Source: Paragordius varius (Eukaryota > Nematomorpha). From it: a stretch of 64,000 nucleotides of DNA. Every line of letters starts with the position of its first letter. Position 1 is the first letter of the stretch. The position numbers were made by a program, and so were the translations under genes. The notes under the pieces are model-generated. The model was not told the DNA's origin, did not search any database, and saw only the letters and a program-made list of their open reading frames with translations. Location: positions 13,640,001-13,704,000 of the forward strand of contig OZ176051.1 of the NCBI GenBank assembly GCA_964247055.1. Reading direction: 5' to 3'. Shown here piece after piece: positions 25,449 through 37,300 of the stretch.

Positions 25449-25795
25449 GTTTGGAGGAAACTTCTTCAAACAAAATGGACAGACAAAATTTCAAACACCA
25501 CCATTTTAAATAAAATTAACCCAGAAATGTCACTTCTAGGTAGCTTAATACAGCAAAAACTCTCCTTCTTCGGGCACATTATGAGAGCCAACTCACTTGA
25601 AAAATCACTGATGCTGGGGAAAGTGAGTGGTGCTCGAAAAAGAGGGAAAAGACAAACTCGTTGAATGGATAACATCCTCAAAGAAACCAACAAATCATTA
25701 TCCGAACTTAATACCAGATCCGGTAATCGCAGTGAATGGAGAAACTATATTTTCAATGTTGCAGTTAGTCGGAATCGACCTTAGCAAACAACAAC

Positions 25796-27420
25796 AAATA
25801 CCCTAGACTATATTTAAGTTGAAATTTTTAAAAAACTACTGAAGGAAACGGTAAAAATTTAAATTTATGCTTCTATCCTAATAAAAATTTTATAAATATG
25901 CCAAAATATCTAAATAAAATTTTGTTTTGAAAAAAAGTTCCATGTCAACCTACTTCGACGCCATTTTTATTTTAAATTGCAAAATATCGTCTTCTTTATT
26001 TAAATTGCATCTAATATTGATGGGAATAGAAAAAGCAGTTTATTTTGTATTATTTTTTAATTTAACCATTGCACGCATGTCAAGTTGACTAAATTTTAAC
26101 CTTTCGGTTTTAGCTAAAATAAGTAATACCAAGTATTTTTGAATAAAGTTTTTTATAAATTTCGGTTTATTAATGTTATATAACTGCAAGATTTTGTCAT
26201 GGTTTCGATTCGATACCTTCCATATTTTTTAAAGAATTTAATTTTAAACAGGCATGGGGTATTTAAATACCCCAATTTGAATCAAAGGATTAAAATGAAT
26301 GTGTAGTATCCAAGTGTTAAAATGCCTTGTTTAACACTTCGATTTAAATTGGGGTATCTAAATACTCCAGACTATGTTAAAGTTAACTTTCTCAAAAAAC
26401 TTCTGAAAGATACGGTTATAATTTAAATTTTTGCCTCTATCTTGATATATACAAATAAGCCGAAATAATTAACATGGATACAACACACTCAGTTTAGTCA
26501 GTCGATTCAAATTGGGGTAGTTGGATGCCCCAGTCCTCTTCAAAATCAAATATTTTAAAAAGTATGGAAGGAATCGAAATCATGGCAAAATTTAAAACTA
26601 AAATACATAGAAAACTCTAATCAAAAATACTTGATATACTTTTTTTAAGTTAAACCCGAAAGGTAAAAATTTTGTCAACGTGACATGTGTGAAATAGTAA
26701 AATTAAAAAATAATACAAATAAACCGCCTTTTCTTGCTATCAATGTTAGATGTAATTTAAATAATTAGTTAATTTTACCTTTAAAATTACATGAAGACGA
26801 TATTTTGCAATTTTTTTTAATAAAAATGGCGTTGAAGAAGTTTGACATAAAACTTTTTTTTCAAACAAAATTTTATTAAGATATTTTGGCATATTTATAT
26901 AATTTTTATTAGGATAGAAGCCTAAATTTAAATTGGGACCGTTTCCTTAATTACTTTTTTTAAAAATCCTAACTCAAATTTAGTCTGGGGTATTTAGATA
27001 CCCCAATTTCAATCGAAGTGTTAAATAAAATTTGGTTTTGAAAAAATGGCTTATCAAACTACTTTGACGCCATTTTATTTTAAAACATTTTTGCAAAATA
27101 TCGTATTTGATTTCATTTTAAAGCTAAATGAAAACTAATTTTATTTAGATAGAAACATAAAAAGTGGTTTATTTTGTAGTATTTATAAATTTAATAATGC
27201 ACACATGTCATGTTGTATTGACTATTGTTTCTTGAGGTTTTACCTACAAATAAGTAGTATATTTTTGAATATTTTTTTATATATTTCGTTTCATTAATGT
27301 TGTAAATGTGCAAATTTTTGCCATGGTTTTTCATTTTATATTTTTTCAAAATATTTAATTATAAACAGACCTGGGGTATCCAACTACCCCAATTTGAATC
27401 CAAGGACTGAAATGGAAAAA
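25796..27420. repeat. Cluster of F3 MITEs, right half
   Basis: A near-complete forward copy (about 25.80-26.30, its left end split off by the LINE) is followed by a truncated copy (26.34-26.46), a reversed copy (26.50-26.96) and a forward copy (26.98-27.40). The recurring terminus is GGGGTATTTAGATACCCC or GGGGTAGTTGGATGCCCC beside AATTTGAATC. Non-coding. Confidence 0.65.
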
Positions 27421-27689
27421 TTGGTAGCGACAATGATGTTAAAGCATGACGACCTTTTCTCATTAATGTGTGCGATGACCTATGGGTTATTTTTATTTTC
27501 CATCAATCAATCTTGTGATTAACTACTGTTTTGAAAGTTTTAGTTTAAGATTTATTAACAAAAATGTACTCTTATTAGATGAAAAAGTTCTTTACAGTTT
27601 TGTGTCATTTGATGTCTAAAATTGGATCACCTCCAACACACGATTAAAACAAACATTTAAAAATAAATTTATATCAATTTTTTTCTAGT

Positions 27690-28285
27690 AAAATACAGCC
27701 ATATCATTACATTTTGGGGTAGTAGAAATTTAAATATCTTAAGATTATTTAAAGTATTAAGCCGACTTAAAAATATTGTGGCTAAAATGTAAAATTATAA
27801 AAAAATTTGTCGCCAGTTTTTCTATAAATTATTTCGAATCAATAATGCAAAACCTAGGATATTTACAAAAACTTTAATTTTAATATCAATGTTCGTTTTA
27901 ACTGTGTTATGCAGATGTCCCAATATTGGACTCTAGAAGCTAAACTGTAAAAAATATATGTTATATCTGATACATGAGCAAAATGATTAATAATAAAATT
28001 TTAACTGAACTTTTAAAACAAAATTTTACAAAATTGAGTTTTGGGATATAAAACTACCCCAAAATAAGCTAGGATATAATAAGAAAAATAGATATTAAAA
28101 ATTTAAAAAAAAATGGCGGCGAAAAAGATTGAGATGAAAATTCTTTATTAATTTTACATAATTAAATTTTGTATAATGCGCTTAGAAAGCTAGAATAGCA
28201 TATTTTTAAATTCTTGTAATTTAAATATTTTTAGGACAATCAAATTATTGTTTTGGAATGCAAAACTACCGCAAAAAGTTATGGA
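27690..28285. repeat. Dispersed repeat family F4, copy 2
   Basis: It is collinear with the copy at 7.66 kb, including GTCCCAATATTGGACTCTAG and ATATAAAACTACCCCAAAAT, and closes with an inverted partial copy (GCAAAACTACCGCAAAAAG). It ends about 60 bp before the Tim10 start codon, so it probably supplies part of that gene's 5' flank. Confidence 0.5.
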
Positions 28286-28347
28286 GTGTTACAGTGAAAG
28301 TAATTTTATTAACTCATAACACATAACTAAGGATTGTTAGGTCTAGC

Positions 28348-28640
28348 ATGAATAAAAATATTGTAGACGACAAAAATTTGATGGCCAGTTTGGAAATTGA
28401 AATGATATCGGATATGTATCATAAGTAACACCTAATCTTTTATTTAGAATGTCAGACGCATGTATGTCAAAATGTATATCGAAACGATACAAAGAAGGTG
28501 ATTTGAGTAAAGGGGAATCATTGTGTATTGATCGATGTACTAAAAAATATATGGATATTCATGAAATGATTGGCAAAAAACTTACGGATATGTCAATGAA
28601 AGATCAAGAAATGATGCAAAAAATGCAAGAAGTTGTTTAA
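28348..28640 (+). CDS. Tim10: Mitochondrial intermembrane chaperone Tim10
   Basis: The product is a small Tim chaperone, which with Tim9 escorts hydrophobic carrier proteins across the mitochondrial intermembrane space to the TIM22 complex. Two exons, 28348-28424 and 28448-28640, join in phase 2 to give 89 residues, the usual family length. The N-terminal helix reads LEIEMISDMYHK. The twin CX3C motifs are CMSKC (about residues 31-35) and CIDRC (about 47-51), and the linker carries the conserved Tim10 signature YKEGDLSKGES. The C-terminal helix (KKYMDIHEMIGKKLTDMS) also fits Tim10 better than Tim9, Tim8 or Tim13. The start is the ATG at 28348. The intron would be only 23 nt. AATAAA polyadenylation signals follow at 28655 and 28668. 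Family assignment is very secure; intron removal is inferred. Confidence 0.93.
28425..28447 (+). other. 23-nt intron in Tim10
   Basis: It begins GTAACACC and ends TTTATTTAG. Reading through would hit an in-frame TAA two codons after the helix, while removal joins ...DMYHK to MSDACMSKC in the exact spacing of the Tim10 family (compare the animal pattern MYNRMTSACHRKC, recalled from memory). The length is exceptional for an animal spliceosomal intron. Confidence 0.8.
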
Positions 28641-28654
28641 TGATAAAATATAAA

Positions 28655-28673
28655 AATAAATACTTAAATAAAA
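28655..28673 (+). promoter_or_regulatory. Tim10 polyadenylation signals
   Basis: Two AATAAA hexamers (28655-28660 and 28668-28673), 15 and 28 nt after the stop. Confidence 0.6.
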
Positions 28674-28679
28674 CCAATT

Positions 28680-29400
28680 AATGTTATTTTTAATATTAAT
28701 TGTTAAATTTTCAATGAATATTTTAAAAATTTTTCATGTACATTTTGGTAAGCTTGTTAATGAAGTATATTAGGATTAAACAATTATGTATGAAATTGAT
28801 TTGAAGAGATTGTGTTTTTTTCTTTAAAATTCATTGACCTTAATTTGAAAACAAAAATACACTCACTTTTGAGTTTTTAAGATGTTACACGGTGCGCATT
28901 CATTTTTGACGAGTAAAAGCATGAGAAAAATAAATATTAAAATGGTAAATGGGTCGTAAAACATAGAAATAATTGTATCAATTTTTCCGCTTTCAGCCAA
29001 AATTATATAACGGCATTTACATTACACGTTAGATATTTGATTGTTGAAATGTGGCAACATATTCCTAAACCCTAATCGCATATTTATACATCTAAAGTCA
29101 AAAATCGGACTTTGCGTCAAATTTGATTAAAAATGCGATTATGTGGAAATTAATTTTTTCTTTATAAATTATAATGATAGCACCCATATATCTAAAACAA
29201 AACCTTTATAAATTATCTGAAATTAACGATTAGGTCATGCTACCATTGCAAAAATTTTGATATGTTGGTATAGGTTTTTGTATTTAAAGACATCCAAATT
29301 TTTTAGAAAGATGCCGAATTAATATTTAAGATGCAAATATTTATTTTATGGTTTATTTTCCAACCCAAGTTTAAAATATAGTATAGATATGCCTCCATAA
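28680..29400. other. Intergenic, no gene seen
   Basis: The 3' flank of Tim10. AT-rich, with short open frames only and no recognised repeat before the M1 MITE at 29408. Confidence 0.5.
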
Positions 29401-29407
29401 TATATTA

Positions 29408-29661
29408 CAGTAAAAATTGGAAGTATACGGACAAAACGTGAAATACATATTAAAAGACAACCATACTATCTAAATCTTGATTTTTTAACCATTTTTTATA
29501 ATTGGAAAGTAGGAAATAGAGATTATTATCACAATCAATTATATATTTTACAATTGTAATTAAATAGTTTTTATATATAATTAAGGTTTAAAAAAGAATT
29601 GTCCTTAAAAAATATTTTTTATATTTTTACGTTTTTTCTACAATAATTTCAATTTTTACTG
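29408..29661. repeat. MITE family M1, copy 3
   Basis: Both ends are present: CAGTAAAAATTGGAAG on the left and CAATTTTTACTG on the right, each next to TA. It sits between Tim10 and the HS6ST gene. Confidence 0.75.
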
Positions 29662-30445
29662 TATATAACCACATCACCTTTTTTTTGAGATAAATATTAA
29701 AACTTCATTTTTATATTTTAATAATAATAATAATATAGATAACAATCTAAATAATTTACATTTTAACACACATTGTAAATTTATCAAGATAATTAAAATT
29801 AAAAAGTTTGTGGGGATAATTTCAACTTCAAGAATTGTGTTTTATAGGATACATTAAAAATCGCGAATATTAAGAGCTAATTTCTTTTTGGTGCTTTTCA
29901 ATTAATCAGGGTACTGTATATGTTTTTTTTGAAAATTAAGCAGGTCTCTAAGAAAAATGGTTACATTTTTTTTATAAATTGTTTAAATAATGTGCTTTTG
30001 GTTATTCTATCCCTCGTTAATTTATTTACGAAAAAAAAGCTTAGTGGCAGTTCTAGACAAAATTAACACGTTGCAAACCCTTACTCAAAATAGTTCAGAG
30101 AGTGGATGGATATGTAGAGGGTTAAAATTTTTTTATTTTATAAATTATATAAAAAATATAGGATATGATTTATAAAGAAGGTCTAAAACTTTAACGTATT
30201 GCTTGCTGTTAATTTATTTTTCAAAAATAATATCAATCTTTTTATTGTTTTTATATCTATTTTATGAAATAAAAATCAAAAATTTTATATAAAGTATAAA
30301 AGCAATCAAAAATGGTAGAAAATAAAGGTAAATATACAGCTTTTGTTTGTTTGTATGGAGATATTATGAGTTTTACGAATTTTTATAAAGATTTTCGTAT
30401 TGATTGAAGTCATATATATATATATATATAAAACAGGCATATATT

Positions 30446-31311
30446 ATGAAAACGTACGTTGTATGTCTATGCCTACTAGAATTTACTTTCCTTATATTAG
30501 TATGGCAATTCCGTTTCTTAACTTTAAAACATTATTTTTTCCCCTTATATTTAAAGTATTCTCCATATTTTGTCGGAAATCAAACATTGTACACCAAATA
30601 CATTGATGTTGAGGGAAAAAATTTGATCAACTTATGTGGCAATGATAATTTCATATACCCAAAATCTAAATATTGGCGTAATTTGACAAATGTCGCTACA
30701 TTCTTCCGCCTCAAATCATTATACAATTTTGATGTTGAACAATGTTTTAATCGAAAAAAACCCTTAAAATTTAATTTTGTCAGACTCAGTGATTGTATCC
30801 TCTATTTTGAAGAACAAAATTTGACCCGATTTCAGGCCCTCTATGCTCATAATGTGAAATTACTAGCTTTCAATGCCAGTTATCAAACAATAGTTCAGTT
30901 ACACATACCCAAAACAGGTGGCACCTTCTTAAATAAATTGCTAACACGCAGTGTCCTAAGTCATCCCTGCTCTTGTATCGCTAGAAAATATAATGAAAGA
31001 TGTTTTTGCCCAAGGAATCTCATCAATATTAGCAATTATGATAGAAACAATATCCTTAATGATAGTGAGGAATTTTACACGATGTTATATAACAATAGTT
31101 CAAATTGGTTATATAGTCGATTCACTTATCATTGGTTTTTTTGTGGCATACATGCCAATTATTATCAGCTTAAAAAATGTATGGATGCCTTATCACGCGA
31201 TATTTTGAATTATCCTTTTAATAAGCTAGAATATGTTGAGAGCATGTACCTAGGACCTCGATTTTTACATTATCACAATATCTGGCCAAAGAAACCATTC
31301 GATAATTATAA
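30446..31311 (+). CDS. HS6ST: HS6ST exon 1: anchor, stem and 5'-PAPS site
   Basis: The exon is 866 nt. It holds the transmembrane anchor, a stem with several possible N-glycosylation sites (NLT, NAS, NNSS) and the 5'-phosphosulfate loop. It ends AATTATAA|GTAAAA in phase 2; without splicing, translation would stop one codon later. Confidence 0.92.
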
Positions 31312-34300
31312 GTAAAATTTTGCTAAGTATTGATTTCAATTATAACTAAATATAAGAACAAAGCATAAAAAGTACTTTAACGATTTTAATCGTTTATTTC
31401 GTATTAACTCGTTTGCTGGCCAATTGGTAATACAGTAGTGTATGGTTCATAACAAGATTCCTCCAAAACTATATAATGAAATTTAGTTTGTAAAATATAG
31501 AAATAATAATATTAATTTCAACCATTTGTTTTTTCATCCGTATTGCCAATTAGCCAAAAAGATATGTTACTATTTGAAAAATTCACATATATTAAGCATG
31601 GTTTAATTAGTTGCATCATATATAAGGTGACCATATTTTTTTAGGGAAAAAGCGGGACAAATCTGAGAGGGGGGGTCTCATTGGGGGGTACAACCGAAAA
31701 TTTTTATACAAAAAATTATTGTAATATTTATTTATTTTTAACACAAATACATTATAAAAATAAAAAAATTTGTACCTTACAGGTTGTTTGTACCTTATTC
31801 AATAAATTTACATGTGCTTGAACAAAGGGTGAAGTGATTGTAATATTCTAGAAAAGAATAATAAAGACGAAATCATCACAAAGTGCGCTGGGTGATGCAA
31901 GAAGCGGCACAAAAAATATTTTCACAATTTAGCGAATAATCTTAATTAAAACATTATTGGCAGATACACAACGCTATTCAGACAGCTACGTTTGTTAACC
32001 TGGATGTAGAAATTATAGATGTTAAAATGCTTGGATATTGTAGAACTGTTGGTTAGCTCTTTTGCCAGCGATTGAAATATTTATAAAAATGTGATCTCCT
32101 AGAATCCTATTTTTTTATCGCAGGACAAAGGTCAAAATTCGAAGTCAAAAAAGGTTAGAAAATAATTTTATACCATTACCTAATCGCAATATTAAATAAA
32201 ACATCCAGAAAAACAAGGCTCAATGAATAGCCGGAATATAAAAATGTTTTATACAAACAGAAACGATTATTTGGAAGACAAGACGGTGCACAATGACACT
32301 TTTTATGAAGTTTCATTATTAAATAAATATATTGAATGAAAACTTATATTATGGACAACAGAAAAAAATACGTAGGATAGAAATGGTTAAAATAATCATT
32401 TTTAAACAAATTATGTTCCATACAAAATTATTTTAATTATTTGCATTATCTTTACCTGAACCATTGCTATTGAACGCGTTTTTCCACAGTAAATTAAGTA
32501 AGGACACGAAATTAAATTTAAATGTTGAATAAAAACCATTTTATGTGTTCAAATATAATTTGACAAATTATGAAGACTTACTTATACAATATTTTAAGTA
32601 ATTTTGTTTATTTTTTAACATAAAAACTTTATAAATATAAGAAAATATTTTATTCATTGGTATATTTTTTTGAGCGAATGCGTTTTAGCAAAGTTCATCA
32701 TTTTTTAAAATATTGTAGAAAAGTCTTTACAAGATGGTGTCAAATTATATTTGACAGATAAGACGGCCTTTAAAGTTTCAACATTTAAATTTGATTTTTC
32801 CAATGTCCACACCTGATTTACTGTGGAAAAAACGCGCTGAGTAGCAGCGTTGGTTCCAGGTAAAGATAGTGCGAATTCCACAATTTTTAAAATATTTATG
32901 TATGTATTATAGTTGGCTTCAAAATGATGAAATATTTCCAACCATTTCTTTTCTACTGTATATTTTTCTTTTGTCCATATATTAAGTTTTTCATTATTAA
33001 TAAATCTTTTAACTAATGATACTTCAGAAAAAAGATCATTTTCTGAGATTACTTTTTGAGAATTTTTGGGAGCAGATATAACCAAATGATTTTTGAACAT
33101 TGCACCAATTAATTCTGATTTTAATGTTATCCAATGAAAATGATCCATTTTATTGAATTGCCTCGTCCAATCTTCCAAATGATCTTTACAGTTTGTATAA
33201 AACATTTTTATATGGTACAGGATATCTTGGCGATTTATTATTCCTTGTTTTTCTAAATTATTTATTATATTACGGATGATTAATGGTATAAAATTATTTT
33301 CTAACCGTTCTTATTGGAATTTTAGGTTACTAACTTCATTGGCTACTTCGATTGCCGAAATTTTGTCACCTTTTATAAATTTAATAACATTAAACAGAGA
33401 AGCTTGATTATGTAAGAAACCATATTTTTGAAGAATCACTTTCAAAAAACTTTTTTAAAGTTGAAGGACATTTGTCCTGTGATAAAAAAAATTTTTAAAG
33501 GATCATACATTTTTAAAATACTTTCGATAGCTGGCATAAAAGCTAACCGACGAGTTTTACAATATCCAAGCATTTTTTGATATTTCTGCATTTTCACAGA
33601 ATTCTTTAATCGTTTCAACACGTACCGTGTATATATAAAAATAGGAATATATTTTAACAACTACATTTTCCACATCTAGGGGTAACAAATCAGCAGCTGT
33701 TTGAATAGCGTTGTCTATTATATGCACTGCACACCCAACGCCAATAATGTTTTGATTAAAATTATCTGTTAATTTATGAAAAGTATTTTTTGTTCCCCTC
33801 CTTGCTTTTCCACCAAAGTTCGTATTGGTGTTGTCAGCGCAATATGCGATAATTTTGTCTTTTAAGTTATTTTTTTCTAGAATATGCATTATTGGAGTAA
33901 ATATTATTTCGGAATTTTCACCGGGTAGAGAAATTAAATCTAAAATTTTGGGAAATAATTTTGCTTCATGGTGATTTGATGCATCAGAGTATAGGGATAA
34001 GAAATTAATTTTCAACAAATCTTTTTGTATTTCAGAAAATGCATGTGGCGAAAGGACATTGCACACAATGGCTTTGGCCTTTGTACGGGCACATGTAAAT
34101 TTTTTATGGAATAATGTGCGAATAACCTGTGAGGTACAGTCCATAGATCTAAAGGAATGATTGTGATTAACCGCGTGAAAAGACTCCAAATGCGGTTATT
34201 CGAAAAAAATCGCTCATTTTGTAAGATGATGCCGCCATATCTAAACGTTTTTTATGTTTCTGTGTTTCCATATGCTTTGTAGTATCATGCTTCCATGTGC

Positions 34301-37300
34301 TAGGGTGAATTCCCCCTCGCATATAAGACATTTAACAAATGATTCATTCTTCGTTTTTTTGCTAAAGGAAAATCTTTCATTTATTCATCGTTGAATTTAC
34401 CTCTTTTTGTGCTCATATTTATAAACTACTATTAGTATAATAAATATTATATTACCTAAATTTTCTAGAATAAACGTGTAAGGTACCGATTTGTGGTATC
34501 AATTTGTCTTTTAAGCTACCGATTTGTGGTATTAACTTGGCTTTTGATAATGACGACAGTAGTAGTAGGAAGCAAAGTAATCATATGATATAAATTCGAA
34601 AAAAAAAATATTTTTAAAATAAAAATAAAAAATTTTAATTTAAAATTTAAACGGATAAAAAAAATTTATTTGTATTAAAAAATTTTTTTTATATAATCGT
34701 GAAAAAGCGGGACATTTTAAAACGTAGCGGGAGGCGGGACAAAGTGTGAAAAAGCGGGACTGTCCCGCCAAAAGCGGGACGTCTGGTCACCTTAATCATA
34801 TAAGATATTGTATCCAATCAATTTAGAAATTTTTAAGTAAATAATTAATATATATGGACAAAACGTAAAAATATAAAGACAACTATTATTATGAAGAATC
34901 ATACTTAAAGCTCTATTTTTAAATTTAAATCATTCTCTGAAACTCCAATGAATGAAATAGAGATGTATATTGGTAACACATTCTCATTTATATATTTTAC
35001 TATTTTAAATAATTTAGCACGACTAAAGATGTAAAAAATGTGTTTTTTTAAAAAAAAATTAGTATTTATATTCCGTATAATTAATTTTTTGCTGAACTTC
35101 TTGTGGTTTCTTATGTGTGTGTCTAGTTTTTTTTAGTTGTGACTTATATGGCCAGGCCCCCAATTTTGTTTTGCAAAATTATATAATTATTTCGGTGAGA
35201 GAAGGGCGAGATTTGTTATTTATACAGTAAAAATTAAAATTATACGGACAAAACATGAAAATATAAAAACAAATTTTCTATTAGACAACCATACTTTTTA
35301 AAACCTAAATGTTTTTCATATAACTACTTAGTTACTTCTAAAATATAGAATTGATTGTGGTGCCATTTCAAACATAAGTTATATTGAATTAATCAAGATT
35401 TAAAAAAGTATGAATGTCTTTTAGAAAAAAATATCTGTCTTTATATTTTTACGTTTTGTCCGTATAATTTCAGTTTTTCTGTAAATAACTCAAAGATTAT
35501 TTACAGTATGCACATTTTTGCTCGCTTATTCACATTATTTGGCAAAACAGTAGTGTATGAAAAAAAATAACTAAGTGTTAAAAGTAAACAAATATTGCCT
35601 ATCTTACATTCCTTTATTTATTAATAATTTTATTTAAAAGCAAAGTACAAACAAAACAAGATAAAAACAAAATATTTTTGAACCAAAATGGAGTTCCATT
35701 ATGAATAAAAAATTTAAATATTAAGCATTTAATTAAATATGTGTAGATGTTTGTTTTATAACACTGTGTGCAAAAACGAGGTTAAATTTTTCTTAAGATA
35801 GCTCATAATAGAATTTGTTTGCCGAAAAATTTTTATTTATTTACGACCTAGTTTTATTATGAGAGAAAAAATCGGGTAAAAAGTGAAAATTAAGAATAAT
35901 TGAAAAAATGATAAAACTTGAGATATTAAAATATTTACAATTTATAAATTGCATAAACTCATATAGTTGGGGCTTGTATAAAAACTATCGTGTTTTTTTC
36001 TTTAACATACTCAATATTCAAAAATTATATTCTATATTTACTAGCTTAAACCACTATTAAAATATAAACATTATATTTTATGCAGTGAGAAAAACTTATA
36101 TATCCAAATAAAACCAAGAAAATATTGTTTTTTATTTTTTCATTTTTTTATCATCTGGTTTGTAAGTGTATAATGATATTTCTGTTATATTTTGGAATCT
36201 TACATGAACGGCAATTTTAAAGTATGTGAATTTATAATAAAAGGTTTAAAAGTAGTGGTAGCAATCAAATCTGTACAAATCCATTTAACGTGTTTGTTAT
36301 AACACAAATTAATATTTTTAATATTCAATTTGTTAGTTGATATTCCACTACTAAATACTATTTGGTATTTTTTAATTCGCGTTCCTGTAAGATTTGAAAA
36401 TCAAAGAGGAGATTTGTAATACACTCATAAACCAGATGACACAAAAATGAAATAATAAAAAACAATATTTTTATTGTTTTATCATGATGTATAAGTTTTA
36501 CTGTATAAAATATGAATGTTAAGATTTTGATAGTTTTTAGCTAATAAATAATTTAAAAAAATATTTAAATATAGTTTCTTATATATTTCAAGTATGTTAA
36601 ATAAAAAATACGTTTTTTGATCTGAGTTTTTATAAAAGCCCTATCTATAGGCTAATTATCAATTGTAAATATCTGATAAAAAGATAATAAATCTTAATAT
36701 CTGAAGTTTTATCATCATTTTTTTTAATTATCGTTAATTTTAACTTTTTGCCCAATTTTAATTTAATCTCAGTATTATCAAAACTAGGTCGTCAACAAAT
36801 AATTTAGCGGCAAATGAATTCGCTGATTATTTCTCATGAAAAAGATACTTTTTGCACACTGTGTAAAACACGCTACTATATTACAAGTTGACCAATCTAG
36901 CGTAAATGTGCCTATTCTAATTTACATAGTTTTTCTTATATACGGCTTAAATTTAAAAATATTTTTTTTCAATCAATTTTAATTTCTGAAATTTATAAAA
37001 TAGAATATATCTAAATAAAAAATGGTAAATGTGATGTGTATTGGAATTTAACAATTAAGGAGAATACAATCCCTATGTAATTTCTTAATAAATCAGGTAC
37101 TGTTACAATTTATGTTAAAATTAAAATTTTATAGATTACATTTTTAACCGGATTTTTATTAAATTTTCAAATATAGACTGCTTCCGAAATCAGGGGTTAT
37201 AATATATATATATATATATATATATTTCAATAGAAAAATACAGGAGCAACATGGTACTTTTGGTTTTCGCCCTTACCAGTGATTTATGAAAGCTATTTAC

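Larger units (their letters stand above)
22807..25795 (+). mobile_element. RTE/BovB-like LINE, nearly full length, decayed
   Basis: It is about 2.99 kb and sits between AAATACCCCA (22797-22806) and AAATACCCTA (25796-25805), a 10-bp target duplication with one change. It interrupts the left end of an F3 MITE. Protein remnants in order are an exo-endo-phosphatase type endonuclease (TWNIRGA near 23034, ESHIPSAG, ILGDFNSIIGRD, YRNQIDFILG, GSDCYSDHNLL), then reverse transcriptase (FVDFSKAFD, RQGCVLSPILF, HYADDTVLF, TYLGSI, FMYGGESW) and the typical C-terminal FGHIMRANSLEKSLMLG. The 3' end is CAACAACAA-like. Several stops and frame changes interrupt it (for example between 24026 and 24126, and around 24684-24900), so it is inactive. 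The clade assignment is from recalled RTE/BovB protein motifs. Confidence 0.85.
31623..34794 (-). mobile_element. hAT DNA transposon, 3.17 kb, decayed
   Basis: The element has 11-bp terminal repeats TAAGGTGACCA and is flanked by an exact 8-bp duplication ATCATATA (31615-31622 and 34795-34802), the hAT signature. The subterminal regions carry several AAAAAGCGGGAC / GTCCCGC units. The transposase is on the minus strand, opposite to the host HS6ST gene. Remnants are a BED-like zinc finger end (HDTTKHMETQKHKK, about 34.2-34.3 kb), a catalytic core (SLYSDASNHHEAKLFP, IIAYCADNTNTNFGG, CAVHIIDN) and a C-terminal dimerisation motif (LPGTNAATQRVFSTVNQVWT). Frame changes separate these parts (near 33.2-33.6 kb and 34.2 kb), so it is not active, but the exact target duplication suggests moderate age. 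Confidence 0.9.
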
